This document shows, one piece after another, positions 1-9,867 of a DNA stretch of 33,262 nucleotides (position 1 is its first letter; every line of letters begins with the position of its first letter). The position numbers and the translations under genes were made by a program. The DNA is taken from assembly GCA_049999725.1 (NCBI GenBank), contig JBNGIS010032195.1, forward strand, positions 1-33,262, written 5' to 3'. The notes below the pieces were generated by a model. The model made no database searches. It had not been told where the DNA came from and was given only the letters and a program-made list of their open reading frames with translations. The stretch comes from Haplomitrium mnioides. Lineage: Eukaryota; Marchantiophyta; Haplomitriopsida; Calobryales.

Positions 1-119
1 ACTAAGTCTATCTATACCCTATATATAGATAGGGTTACACACACTCTCACTCTCCATTGTATTCTACTCTACGGAATGAAGAAGTGCGGTGCAGCGTGAC
101 TTGCATGTGTGTGTCTCAT

Positions 120-705
120 CTATACTACAACAATAAGAAATAACAAAAAATGAACAAATTTAAAATTAAAATTAAAAATAATAAAAATAAAATAAAATAC
201 CAGTAATAAAACAATAATAGAATAATTAATTAATTAAAATAATAATATTTCAATAATAAATTTAAATAATAATAATAATATATAAAATAATATAAATAAT
301 AAAAAATAAAGAACAATAATAAAATCCTAATAAATTAAAATAATAATACAATAATATTAAACTGAAATAATAATAAAATAATATTAATATAAAATATTTA
401 AAATTAAATAATAAAAAATTAATAAAAATATAATATTAATTAATTAATATATAATGTAATAATTAATTAATATTTAATATAATAATAATACAAATACAAT
501 ATTAAAATATTATTAAAATATTAAATACTACAATAATAATAAAATAATCAAGTAATGCAAATTAAAACAATAAAAAATAGTACTAAATAATAAAGAAAAA
601 TAATATATAATAACAACGATACTAATATATTTAAAATATTAATATTAATATATTAAAATAAAATAAATAATAAAAATAATATACTAATATAATATAATAA
701 CTGAG
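120..705. repeat. A+T-only low-complexity tract, degenerate AAT/TAA repeats
   Basis: About 580 bases are nearly all A and T, built from irregular AAT, TAA and TTAA runs. G is almost absent on this strand (roughly a dozen in the whole stretch) and A clearly exceeds T, so the two strands differ in composition. The tract is flanked by short inverted repeats: CCCTA...TAGGG around 18-35 and the perfect palindrome CCCTACCGGTAGGG at 711-724. It looks like an expanded, decayed AT microsatellite. I see no coding potential. Confidence 0.85.
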
Positions 706-1218
706 ATAATCCCTACCGGTAGGGTTTATATGCATTGGCCTCCTTCGGATAGGGGAAGTAGAGTCCCTTCAGACCCTTCACCAACGAGGTAACACTCACA
801 ACCTACCCACTATAACAGAACAAATACTGCCGGATGACCAGGTAACAAAGTCCTCATAGCAAAGAAGAACATAACAACGGAAAATCGAACAACAAATTTG
901 GCTCTAGGGAAAACGACACAAAAAGAGAAATGCAAGGTAAGGGCAGGGTGGCTCACATGGCCCTGCTTCCAGTCTAGTTCTCCATGCCCTCCCTTCCTGG
1001 CAGCATTTCCAAGGTCACTCTCTCCTTGCGCCCAACTGGCCCGACTTTCGGTGGAACCGAACAAAACCCGCTTCCTCGGACTCCAACCTACCCTTAACCT
1101 GTTTTTGCTCTTTTCCACCCTTTTGTGCACCAGATTTATTAGTCATGGGCTCAAAGTGTTGCGCCAACCTTAATTAGACACAAAAATTCGAAAAAAACCC
1201 GAAAATCACCAGCCGACA
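706..1218. other. Unassigned sequence, no supported gene
   Basis: The stretch is more GC-balanced than its left neighbour. It opens with the 14-bp palindrome CCCTACCGGTAGGG at 711-724. Two long overlapping ORFs lie on opposite strands (about 810-1130 minus and 898-1173 plus), but neither shows a recognisable motif and each is the shadow of the other. It may be the front part of the copia relic that follows, but I cannot show that. Confidence 0.4.
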
Positions 1219-1373
1219 AACACTGTGACAAAATAAATGTCCAATAGATAACAAGCAAAGATAATAGAGTAGATATCTTCACCAAACCCCTTCCACCTAC
1301 TCTGCACATTGCACATACTCAAGGGCTTGGTCTACGAAGACTATATGAATTACACCCAAACAACAAATAATGA
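1219..1373 (+). pseudogene. Ty1/copia polyprotein tail (end of RNase H), relic
   Basis: In the frame of 1251 the translation contains DIFTKPLP followed by a GLGLRRL stretch and a stop at 1371-1373. Ty1/copia polyproteins characteristically end with an ADI(F/L)TKPL motif followed by an LG(L/V) stretch, just before the 3' untranslated region. One in-frame stop (TAG) lies just upstream, in the part matching the strand before that motif. Only about 50 codons are visible. The rest of the element upstream and any 3' LTR downstream are not recognisable. The match is short but the motif is quite specific. Confidence 0.65.
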
Positions 1374-2235
1374 TTGCTTATACTATCTTTTCTATGACCT
1401 TTAGTCATGAAGATCAAGGATTGCAAATTCAATTATTTTCTTTTGAAAAATATCTAATTTGTCTGAAATGTCATACAAGTAATGACAGGAGCAACTCTTC
1501 TCAACTTTTGAGGCTGACATCATTTTTCATATAGATCTCCAAGATACAACTACAAAGGATGTAACAACATTGTGCATCAACACCACATATTAGCTTTACT
1601 ATTAAAGCAACATTTTGACATTTTGTTACTTACACATACACTCCACACACTATATCATTATTTTTTTTTTACCTATCAAGTTATGCGGTGGTACTCTTTC
1701 CTTCAGAAGAAAGTGGGAGGGTTTTATCGATACCACATATAAAATAAGATTTGTAATAAGGACTTACATAGCATATAGTCCTAGGATGACTAATTACTAG
1801 AAGAAGAATCAGCCAAACGAGGAGTGTTATCCCATATAAGTAGGTCACACCAATCGATCACTCTATTCCTTCGTTTGGACTCCCGTGTGTATGTGTGCGG
1901 CACTCATGCGACAACAATATATATATACTTAGCTTTCTGTGAAAATATTGAAAATATCAAAGTCGATCAAAAGTCCAAAAATTGTGTCTTGTTGTGACAC
2001 AAACTTGGATTTTAGATATAATACATTTTGAAGTCATAAATTTTAAAAAATTGTGAGAATTAAGTCATTTTGAAGTAAGTTTTGTAGTACAAACTTCATG
2101 TGATCATAGATATGATGCTACTAAAAACTTATTATTTGAAAAATAAACATACATTTTGAGGAAAAGCCCAAGCGGGCAAGGAGTTAGAGAAATCGGTTTG
2201 GAGTTCTAAGAGTTGAATTGAAACCATTGAAACTT
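1374..2235. other. Unassigned AT-rich sequence
   Basis: No coding region, RNA gene or clear repeat is visible here. It contains a run of nine or ten T around 1660. If the preceding copia tail is real, its 3' LTR should have started here, but I find no second copy in the window to define it. Confidence 0.4.
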
Positions 2236-2562
2236 GATAATTTAGCGTGAGGCATGTGTAACAAAGGATCTGCTAATTAATTTTTACCTTCCACACATAC
2301 AATCTTCATGTGGTACATTTGATGCCACTTTGCTCAACAAACGTGGTGTTTTGATAGATCTTTTTGTGTCTCCAAATAGACCAACGGCTTGTTTTCCATC
2401 TCTACAATAAACAACTTGTCACCGAAGTAGTGCTCCCAATGTTTGATCGGAAGTATGATGGCTAATTCTTCTTGTTCTATTGTATGGTAGTTCTTCTCTA
2501 CAACTTGCGGCTTCTATGAGAAGAATACTACACGATGCCATCCATCCTCCTATACATTAGTG
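2236..2562 (-). pseudogene. RNase H C-terminal part of element F
   Basis: Minus-strand translation shows DGWHRVVFFS, KNYHTIEQEELAI, KHWEHYFGDK, ENKPLVYLETQKDL and the exit motif VCVEGK followed by a decayed LADPL. These match, in order, the RNase H motifs of element A (DGWHPIAFFSRKLS, NYHTTKREELAI, KHWKHYIGDK, NHKPLIYLETQ, VYVEGK). The frame carries several stops. The N-terminal part of the RNase H fold, with its first catalytic Asp, is missing because the sequence passes straight into gag on its upstream side. Confidence 0.8.
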
Positions 2563-2564
2563 AC

Positions 2565-3260
2565 CCTTCAATCTTTTGAGCTATCAAAATAACTTCATTC
2601 ACATTGCAAGGATCCTACAAGATGGCTTCCCATTGGACACTTTGTTTTAATCTTTGCTTGAAGTTTTCCAATGATTTGGCTTGACTCATGTCCACAATTT
2701 GAGCTTGTAGATTATGGAAGTCTTCAATGTACTTATGGACGTTTCCCTATTGTCTCAAATCCCAAAATTTCATTCGAGTTGTTGTTAAATCATCCAGGGC
2801 TTGGAATTGTTGGAGAAATCTTTGTCTTAGTATTCTCCAAGAAAGTAATTGCCATGCAATTCCTTAGAGTCACTCTCAAGTTTGTAACCATGAGACAATT
2901 TCCAAGAAGAATGATCTAATAAAGAGACTTTGATCTATATCCAATGCTGATGGAAAATATAAAATGTGCACTTCCATTTGATATATCTAACCTTCAAGCA
3001 CACCCATCTCTCGAATGCCGTAGTAGAGTTCTACCTTGCAAGACTTTGTCATCTCTTGTTGCAAGGTATCTTGATTGACCTCCATGCATGATTGTTTCCT
3101 TCTCCGAAGTTGTGTGATTTTATTCAATAACAAACTAACTTCCTCTTGTCATGCGGTCAAAGAGACTTCCATTGCTTGGAACCTTGACATCATCCATTGG
3201 AGTTGTCGCTCATGCTTTGCATGTCCCAGCTCTACAACCTCATTCTTGACACTTTCAATT
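2565..3260 (-). pseudogene. Gag of element F (retrotransposon gag domain, truncated)
   Basis: The minus strand carries LQAQIVDMSQAKSLENFKQ followed by NVNEVILIAQKIEGSL. These parallel LQAQIEDMSLAEAIDKFLQ and DVNKAISFAQ..IEGTL in the gag of element A. Upstream, RFLQQFQALDDL and RMKFWDLRQ match A's RFVPNFKAVDSI and RTKLWKLEQ, the core of the plant retrotransposon gag family. Further upstream (about 3060-3260) is a heptad-like, charge-rich segment that fits the N-terminal coiled coil of such Gag proteins. Stops and frameshifts interrupt it, and no zinc knuckle remains. Confidence 0.7.
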
Positions 3261-3565
3261 GTATGACGCTTGTAGCACTCTAATCAGTCTACAATTTGAG
3301 GAGTCTAATACAAAATAAATATTATGCAAATCCAAACTTTGGTATAAGTAACAACATAGTAAAGTAATGGTAGATTAGATTCCATTACTTGACAAATAAA
3401 ATCAAAGCCAAAATGGTGGACTAACTGTTGCATAAACATCTCTTTATCTATATACTGGGTTTGGATTCTAAAAGGACTGACAAGTGGGAACCTAGGTGCA
3501 ATAAAAAAGCCTCTATCTATCTTGTCGATCTATTCACAAATCTTCTGATAGTTAAGCAAAACCTT

Positions 3566-3577
3566 GATCTGATACCA
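3566..3577 (-). promoter_or_regulatory. Primer binding site of element F (initiator Met tRNA type)
   Basis: On the minus strand the site reads TGGTATCAGATC, one base different from the standard plant TGGTATCAGAGC. One base separates it from an LTR end reading ...TTGACA, as expected for an LTR / primer-site junction. The final GATC is shared with the primer site of element A, which supports their relation. Confidence 0.75.
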
Positions 3578-3578
3578 T

Positions 3579-3900
3579 TGTCAAGACTTTCACCTAATTA
3601 GTACCACATCATCATAGTCTTGTGCAAAGAAGATAAGCTCAACAAGAAAGGACAAGAAAAGAGAGAGAGAAAGATGCTTCTTATAAGACTCTCTAAACTC
3701 CTTAATGAGGTAGCAAGCTCAAGCCCTCTCTATATACTTTATTTACAAGACTTTACTAAGAAGTCACCTCATTCTTTATGAGCCTTCATGTTTCAACAAG
3801 ATTTATGCATTGGGAGAGGAGCCTAAACTCGGGTGTGTATCTTACTTCATATGAATTGTAGTATAGTAGCAGGTTTAAAATATTCTCTTGCAATATTCTT
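3579..3900 (-). repeat. 5' LTR fragment of element F
   Basis: The LTR ends (minus strand) in TTGACA directly before the primer site. A minus-strand TATATA lies at about 3736-3731, some 150 bases before the LTR end, which is a usual place for an LTR promoter. The outer end cannot be fixed: no partner LTR is found in the window and I see no matching TGTCAA terminus. Confidence 0.45.
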
Positions 3901-5233
3901 TGTAGCATAGTTCACTTATTAGAGTGTGAGCAACGTTTGAAGTGAGGACGATTGAAGTTAGAACTCAAGGCGTCTCAACACGAGGTTGCGTTCAGGTATG
4001 CCTTGAATCTATTAACAAGTCATCACCAGGTTGGATGTTGGGTCTAGAGGGATTCTAGAGTATCGAGCATCTAGGAGATGGGTTGTAGTGATGTTAGAAT
4101 TGCACTCATCAATCAAATGCAATTGTTTCCAGTAGGTAGCAAGTAAGCAATCTAGCCATGAACCATGGTTTGATCACTAGTCTCTATGGGAATAAGGTAA
4201 TGAACAATTGCTTACGATGACGAGTGAGTAATCTAACCAAATCTGTCTACACCCTAACTACAATCTATCTCTCAACCCACGAATGAGCACAACTCGAACT
4301 GTGGGAAAGATATTATTCAATATGTCGTCAACATAAGCAATTTCTGGTGGGAACTAACTTTGTTTGCTCACATTATATGTTTGAGGTCTTTATTTAGAAG
4401 TTTGGGCGCGTCTTGCATATAAATACTTTGGGAGCAAAACCTTTTGTGAGTTGGTTTAGACGAAGATTGAGTATTGAGTGATAATAAACACTAAAGTTGG
4501 GAATGAAATCTAGCTAAGTTCGAGTTTCAAGGATCTACCATCAATTGGAAATTCTCTAACATGTCAGGTCTGGGATAGAGTTTGGGTCTAGGGCTACAAT
4601 GCTATCGGGAGGACTAAAAGATATCTATTGGAAGGGAATCTCCCTACTCGGGTCGGGTAGGATAGAGTATCAAATAAGGATCAAAAGCAATATCGGAATT
4701 AAAATCTAAGGAAGTTGATTGGGGAATATTCTAAGCTCAGTAGGACATTAGTTTAGAAATTGGAGTGGGATTCTTCTCAAGTTTGGCTGGACAAAAACTA
4801 GGAGTCAAAAAGCATAACATTCTAGAGTTCAGACTTCAGATATCTCTATTATTGAGTGGTAGGTAAACGGGTTATTGGATCGGGAATCTAGAGGTGTTTT
4901 AGGTATGCAAGACTCTATATGGGATGTCAAAAGACAACGGTCAAGCTACCCATTGAAAAGTAGCGTTGAGTGGCTTGATATTGTTGGTCGAAACTAAGGG
5001 ACTCAAGGATAAACATAATGACTAGTCTATGGAATAAACACAGGAGTTGGTTATCAAAATACACAAGTGGTCAATTTTGGATCATACAATCAGATCTGAC
5101 TTGAGTGAAGTTCTAACAATGAGGCGCACGACTATTAGTTCAGGTTTCTTTTCTATCGATGGAGTGATATGTCCGAGGGAAGTTGTTTGGATGGGATGCT
5201 ATCAGGTCTCATGTTTTAGTAATGACGTCAAGG
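3901..5233. other. Unassigned sequence left of element A
   Basis: No coding motif is visible. A TATAAATA-like box lies at about 4418-4426 in an otherwise moderately AT-rich stretch, which may be an old LTR promoter. The right end is the insertion site of element A. Confidence 0.35.
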
Positions 5234-5461
5234 TGTAGTAGTCACTAACCTTAGTAAGCCATAGCTAAAAATAATGTCAACTATGTCTAGAAAGCTATTA
5301 CTAAGTTAGAGTAGCAGAAAGCAATTGCTATTATAAAGAGTTGGACACGTGGTACGAGGAGAGAAAGTCAACAAATTAAAGTAAAAGAGGGAGTCTAGAT
5401 AGACTACTTTAGAAGAGGATATGTACATATGACAAGTGGAGAATTAAAATAAAGAGAAGGT
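5234..5461 (+). repeat. 5' LTR of element A, first part
   Basis: It begins TGTAGTAGTCACTAACC and matches the starts of the other two A-type LTRs (9136 and 25498) for its whole length. It stops at ...AGAGAAGGT, where element B begins. The other A LTRs continue at this point with TCTAAAG, which here reappears at 17496. It carries the first G-box (ACACGTGG, about 5345). Confidence 0.9.
5457..5461 (+). repeat. Left target-site duplication of element B (AAGGT)
   Basis: AAGGT precedes B at 5457-5461 and follows it at 17491-17495. The uninterrupted A LTR (around 25720) has AAGGT once at the same place. This proves that B inserted into A's 5' LTR. Confidence 0.93.
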
Positions 5462-6660
5462 TGTCAGCCAGTGGTTTGGAGCACTAAAGCTGAATGCACA
5501 AAATCAGAAGCACCATTAGCAATATGTCCCCTTTGCGAGTGTGAAGGCCTCTCAGGAACAGCTGATTACTCTCAAACAGTTGATAAGAGCAGGGCGCATG
5601 AGTCTTGGGAGGGAAACAGGATCATGGCAGAAGAGTGAGGAGAGAGTAGTGATTGCCAACCAAGGGAGGGGCCCTATTTTCAAATTTGAAGCAGGTCAGC
5701 GAGAATCCATGGGCCTAAGGAGGATGCGGGGATCAGAGCCTGGGGAGAAGAAACAGAGCAGCCACCTATAGCGAAGCGATCGCAGGAGGAAGAAGAACGG
5801 ATCAACAACAAGGAAGTCTGAAGGCATTCCGAAGAAAGGCAGATCACGGAGGTCCTGCAGCGGCCACAAATCGGGAAGCAAGGATCAGGAGCTGAAAGGA
5901 GGAGGTGAGATCATCACGAGGGCGAGCAAGGCGAAGGAAGAGGGACGCCTCAATCCCGCAAGCAGGAGCGAGCTCTGCAAGATCCGATCGAACACTCCAT
6001 TCGAGTCTGCGAGTCCTGGCAGAAGAGTGGAGTCCCCGAAAGGTCCTGCAAGATTCCACGAAAACGTGGCGTCTCCAGAGCCCTTCGCGGGATTCCACGG
6101 ACGACGTGGCGGCACTAGGAGGCCTGCGAATATGCGAAAATGCGCCTCCCTAAGTGGGGAGCCCACTTAACGGGGTTCTGATCCGTCTTACGACGTGGGG
6201 ACCCCGATTAAAAGGGATCCGCGAGGAACCCAACAGGGGAGCAAGGAGGAGGGCTCGAAACAGCAACTTATTGCGGGTCTGGCCGAAGGAAAATGGGAGA
6301 GTGCCGGAAGGATGACATATCAAAGATCCGAGTGGAGGAGGAGTGCGGAAGTCGAAGGGGTGACTTAGTGCGGACCCGTCAAGAGGAAACATAGAGGAGA
6401 GCCAAAAGGGGGACATATCATCGATCTGACCGAATAAGAGCGAGTGAAGGCGAAAATGTGACTTGTCGGCGAACTGGTTCAAAGGATGCGCATTAGTGGC
6501 GAAGCGATGACCCATTGCAAACCGTCCAACGGGAAGAAGGCTGAGCTAGAAAGGCGATATGGCGCCTATCCGGTGGGGGGAAACGAAGAGCACGACGAAA
6601 GGATGATCTATCGGCGAATCAGCGAGCAAGATGAGAGCGGTTAGAAAACAAAGTTAACGC

Positions 6661-8406
6661 TGTCGTGTTGTGGTTCGGCAAGTGCGTGAAAGATAACAAG
6701 AAGAAAGGAAAAACAAATCACTCTTACCATGGATGAGTTTAGAGAAAAGTCAAGAAGAAGCGACAAGGCATCTATCGAGCAGCTTCTAGAAACGTAAAAG
6801 GAGAGTCTGCCAGTACTACGTGGAAGATTCTCGAGATCCTGTAGGTAAGGACAAGACCATCCTATTGGTTGTTCATGGATTCTTTTGGATTATGCTCTCA
6901 GATATTTTGAGGATAATAGAGAAAGCAGCGGGGAAGGAAAAAAATCATCGAAAGGGGAACAAGCATTGAAAGGAGAGATACCGACGAGGGGAGTGGGTGC
7001 TCGAAACACAGGAGTTTTACGGTGGAATTGAAGGAGCTTATGGGTGGAAATCTGGGAAATGGACAGAGGATTGTTTGTTGCTCCTAATTTTCCTCTTCCA
7101 AATCCGTTCTTTATTGGGCTGCGGATAATTCCTCGAGACCACTTTCGACAGTGGATAGTGTATCACTTCGGTGATCAGTTTCTAACTTCGGTGATGAATT
7201 CACCAATTCCTGTTTTGCTGCCAATCATCACCTATGGAGAACGATGGGACCTTACCATCTACATTCTGACCTGATGTGGAGAGGTGTTTCTCAAATCGTC
7301 GTCGAAAAGTGTTTCAGTTTTTCGGTAAATGTTGAATAGTCGGAGCTGCAACTGGTGGAGCGTCGCCAAATGGTCATCTGATTGAAAAGGACTCAAGTTT
7401 ACCTTCTGTTTCTTTCATCTTTGTTTCCTGTAAGCACAAATAGCTTATGTTCTATGGTTCTTATATCAAAAGAAAAGTGAGTTCACTTGAAGTTAGTAAA
7501 AACCTAAAGGGAAGAGAAGAAGGGGGTCGTTTTTCTGAAGGTTCGAGGAGTTTCCAGAGGGAGGGGAGTTCGTGCAAGGCAAGGATCGAAAGCTCAAGAA
7601 GAGTGGCATCCCTTTGCAACAAATTTCAAGTCTTTTGGAGCTCTAGAACAATACTTATGAGCGTTTGAAGGTGAAGGGGTCAAATTGAAGGGCAGATCGT
7701 CTTTCGCGTAATAGAATCAAGTGTACAACGAATCTGGAGACAAGCAGAGTATCATTGGAAAGCTGACAACGAGGGCTACAATATAGAAACAAGTTTCGAT
7801 TCATTTGAAGTTGGGGTTGTTCTATGACAGCGAGTTGAAGTTGAGTACCGATTGAAAGGTTGTTTCGAATTCACTCCTTATTCGACTTTGAGTTGTGAAT
7901 TCTTGCATTCTGTCAAGAGCAGAGTATCAGTTGAGAATTTGAGAACTTGAAGATGGTTTTATGGTACAATAGTTGGTGAAATTTCAAGGCTATTCTCTTT
8001 GAAGTGGAGAAGTTACTACCTAGGAAGTTTAGGGGTATTATTTTGTTCGGTTTTTTCAAACAACATTGAATCTTTGAGAGTAATGACCAATTCGCTCAAG
8101 ATTTTGAGCTGAAATTTTTCATACAGATTTATCTTGCACCCTGGTTCTCAGCCTGAGAGTTTCAGACCCTAGGAACAAGCAATCCATACATTCTCCTTGA
8201 CAACACTCGAACAAAAGTTGGAGAAAACTACCTTTTCGGGTTTATGATCAAACATTTATTGAATCTAGGAAAGGCATGAGAACCTAAATCTCTGTCAAAG
8301 TTGTTCATTCCAAACCACTGAAAGACAGAGCTTCTGCCATTTGCATAACACTCTCTACAGCCATATACCCCGCGTATTCCCAGAACAAGAAAACTGCCAC
8401 GCGACA
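6661..8406. mobile_element. Element C: 1.75-kb LTR-like insertion in the 5' LTR of B
   Basis: The B LTR sequence breaks after TTAACGC at 6660 and resumes at ACGCCGGTACGAC (8407). The 3' LTR of B shows the empty site TAACGCCGGTACG at about 14781. The insertion begins TGTCG and ends CGACA, and ACGC (AACGC if the last A is counted outside) is duplicated. TG...CA ends with a 4-5 bp duplication are typical of an LTR retrotransposon or solo LTR. The ends match as inverted repeats imperfectly for about 16 bases (11 matches by eye). No internal primer site, paired LTRs or pol is seen, so a solo LTR or small non-autonomous element is likely. It carries a B3-like reading frame. Confidence 0.8.
7044..7274 (+). 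CDS. Small ORF in C with a possible B3-like domain
   Basis: The open frame is 76 codons; the first ATG is at 7059. From residue 23 it reads FFIGLRIIPRDHFRQW, then VYHFGDQF, a stretch ending VLLPI, then GERWDLTIYI, and it stops. The same pattern occurs twice in the leader of element A (18113-18256 and 18247-18468), and the first of these also matches at nucleotide level. The layout P..F....V..FG..F...V.....hLP......W....YI resembles the first half of plant B3 DNA-binding domains. That assignment is inference from pattern and could be wrong. The second half of a B3 domain is not seen. The ORF may be a captured host gene fragment or an element-borne accessory protein. Confidence 0.45.
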   Translation: MEIWEMDRGLFVAPNFPLPNPFFIGLRIIPRDHFRQWIVYHFGDQFLTSVMNSPIPVLLPIITYGERWDLTIYILT

Positions 8407-8768
8407 ACGCCGGTACGACCGACAGAGGAGCTAGCGGCGCCGAAAGGGTGACTCTTTGCCGCTTTGGCAACTAGAAGGGTGAAAGTTTGATGGGGTGCGG
8501 CCGGCATCTAAAAGTTTGAAAGGGGCGAACAATCTGAAAGGGCATTGTAGTTGTTATATTGAGCTTTCAGAAGTGTTAACGAAGATAGCCTCGGGCGCGC
8601 GCGTAGTTCTTGCTTCGAAGGTACAATGAAATGGCGACATCGGCATAGTTCTTATTTGGCAAGCTGGGTAAGTCCGCAGGTTCTCTTCGGATGACATGGC
8701 GAGTGCATGGAGTCCGCGGGAAACTTCGGAAACGTGGCGTGCTGAGGAGCCTGGTTGTGTTTCTGAAA

Positions 8769-9134
8769 GTCAACTTCGGAAGAAGGGTCCACGCGACGGT
8801 CCGCCTACCCCTTTGCGGGGCGGCGTCGGACGGCAGCCTTCGGACGACGTTGCACCTTGAGAAGCACGCAGGGGGTTTCGAGGGTCAATCTCGGAAGGAG
8901 GTCAGCCAACGGTCCGCCTACCCCTTTGCGGGGCAGCGTCAGACGGCGCCCTTCAGATGACGTGGTGACTCCATGGACCCCGAAGCATTTCACGAGACAC
9001 GCGGCGCAAGGAGGAGAGTTCACTTGACCTCGGGCAACGTGCAAGTCAACTACGGAAGGAGAAGTCAATGCGACGGTCAGCCTACCCCCTTACGAGGCAA
9101 CGTCGGATGGCGGTGCAGTAGACGACGTGGCGCG
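8769..9134 (+). repeat. Three diverged 85-bp units in B 5' LTR
   Basis: Units begin at 8769, 8884 and 9045. Each opens GTCAA(C/T)..CGGAAG, then has a (C/A)GCCTACCCC..T.CG block and ends GA(C/T)GACGT or similar. The same three units stand in the 3' LTR at about 15146, 15259 and 15420, so the triplication predates insertion of B. The GTCAACTTCGGA core also makes up the cluster in solo LTR D, on the opposite strand. Confidence 0.8.
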
Positions 9135-9135
9135 A

Positions 9136-9704
9136 TGTAACGGTCACTAACTTTAGTAAGCCATAGTTAAAAATAATGTCAACTATCTCTAGAAAGCTAT
9201 TACTAAGTTAGAGTAGTAAAAAGCAATTGCTATTATAGAGAATTGGACACGTGGCACGAGGAGAGAAAGTCAACGAATTAAAGTGAAAGAGGGAGTCTAG
9301 ATAAACTACTTTAGAAGAGGATAAGGACACATGGCAAGCAGAGAATTAAAGTAAAGAGAAGGTTATAAAGATAAGGAAACGTGGTAGAAGGAGAACTAAA
9401 GAGATGGAAGAATCTAAGGATAAGGACACGTAGTAGAAGGAGAACAAAAGTAAAAAGGTGGTCCAATTAGAGTGAGAGAGAAAAGAGGGGTCCAATTAGA
9501 AGAGGATAGAAAAGGAACCAATGGGGTTCCTCCACCTATGTAAGCAAAGTGCTTTCTCTCAAGTATACAAAGAAGGGAGAGTGTCTTGTTTGGCATCTCT
9601 TACCTTGTAGGTTTTCCAAGTTCTTTGTGCGCTTCTCTTGTGCTAACTTGTATGTGTTGTATTTGTACTAACTTATGTGTGTACTGTGGGTGTGTAGTGT
9701 TAGA
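9136..9704 (+). repeat. LTR of element A' (569 bp)
   Basis: It runs from TGTAAC to GTTAGA (GTTACA in A) and aligns throughout with 5234-5461 plus 17496-17837 and with 25498-26062. The promoter region has a 49-bp unit repeated at about 9318, 9367 and 9416, each with an ACGTGG or decayed ACATGG / ACGTAG motif, plus CACGTGGC at 9248-9255. The TATA region (about 9565) is decayed to TATACAAAG. Confidence 0.92.
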
Positions 9705-9705
9705 A

Positions 9706-9717
9706 TAGTATCAAAGC
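9706..9717 (+). promoter_or_regulatory. Primer binding site of A' (decayed initiator Met tRNA site)
   Basis: TAGTATCAAAGC starts two bases after the LTR. It differs from TGGTATCAGAGC by two G-to-A changes, consistent with decay of methylated cytosines on the other strand. Confidence 0.85.
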
Positions 9718-9722
9718 TTGGT

Positions 9723-9867
9723 CTTCTCTAAAGAGTGTGGACTACCCCTCTTTGGAGAAGTACTCAAGACCTTTTTGAGTAGTGGAATCTCCACTTTGCA
9801 TTGACTCCATTAGAGTTAAATCTTCAAATTTTCATGAATAAAGGATAGTGGATATCCCATCCTTTAT
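9723..9867 (+). promoter_or_regulatory. Chain of five RNA hairpins in the A' leader
   Basis: Hairpin 1: 9723-9735 with 9748-9760, 13 pairs including one G-U, 12-nt loop. Hairpin 2: 9761-9767 with 9775-9781. Hairpin 3: 9781-9786 with 9790-9795. Hairpin 4: 9801-9807 with 9813-9819 including one G-U. Hairpin 5: 9838-9846 with 9859-9867, nine pairs, 12-nt loop containing the palindrome GGATATCC at 9850-9857. The position just after the primer site is where retroelement RNAs carry packaging and dimerisation signals; that role is inferred here. Confidence 0.7.

Larger units (their letters stand above)
2236..3900 (-). mobile_element. Ty3/gypsy relic F, minus strand, gag fused to RNase H by deletion
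   Basis: Reading the minus strand from right to left there are an LTR fragment with a TATA-like site (near 3731-3736), a primer site (3577-3566), gag (about 3260-2565) and the end of RNase H (about 2560-2236). Each coding part aligns with element A in the same window, so F is a related Ty3/gypsy element in the opposite orientation. The zinc knuckle, protease, reverse transcriptase and the front of RNase H are missing, so an internal deletion joined gag to RNase H near 2560. Integrase and the 3' LTR are also absent. The right edge near 3900 is a guess because no second LTR exists here for comparison. Confidence 0.75.

Noticed and set aside
14-37. CCCTA and TAGGG pieces as telomere repeats
   Set aside because: Only single half-units are present, no TTTAGGG tandem.
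810-1173. Overlapping ORFs of about 100 codons on both strands
   Set aside because: Mirror-image shadows of each other, no recognisable domain, no promoter or partner.
6661-8406. Element C as a DNA transposon with inverted termini
   Set aside because: Terminal match is short and imperfect; TG...CA ends and a 4-5 bp duplication fit an LTR element better. Not fully excluded.
8769-9134. Regular GTCAACTTCGGA repeats as a possible CRISPR-like array
   Set aside because: Only three diverged units, spacers are not unique, the sequence is a plant LTR and both LTRs carry the same array.
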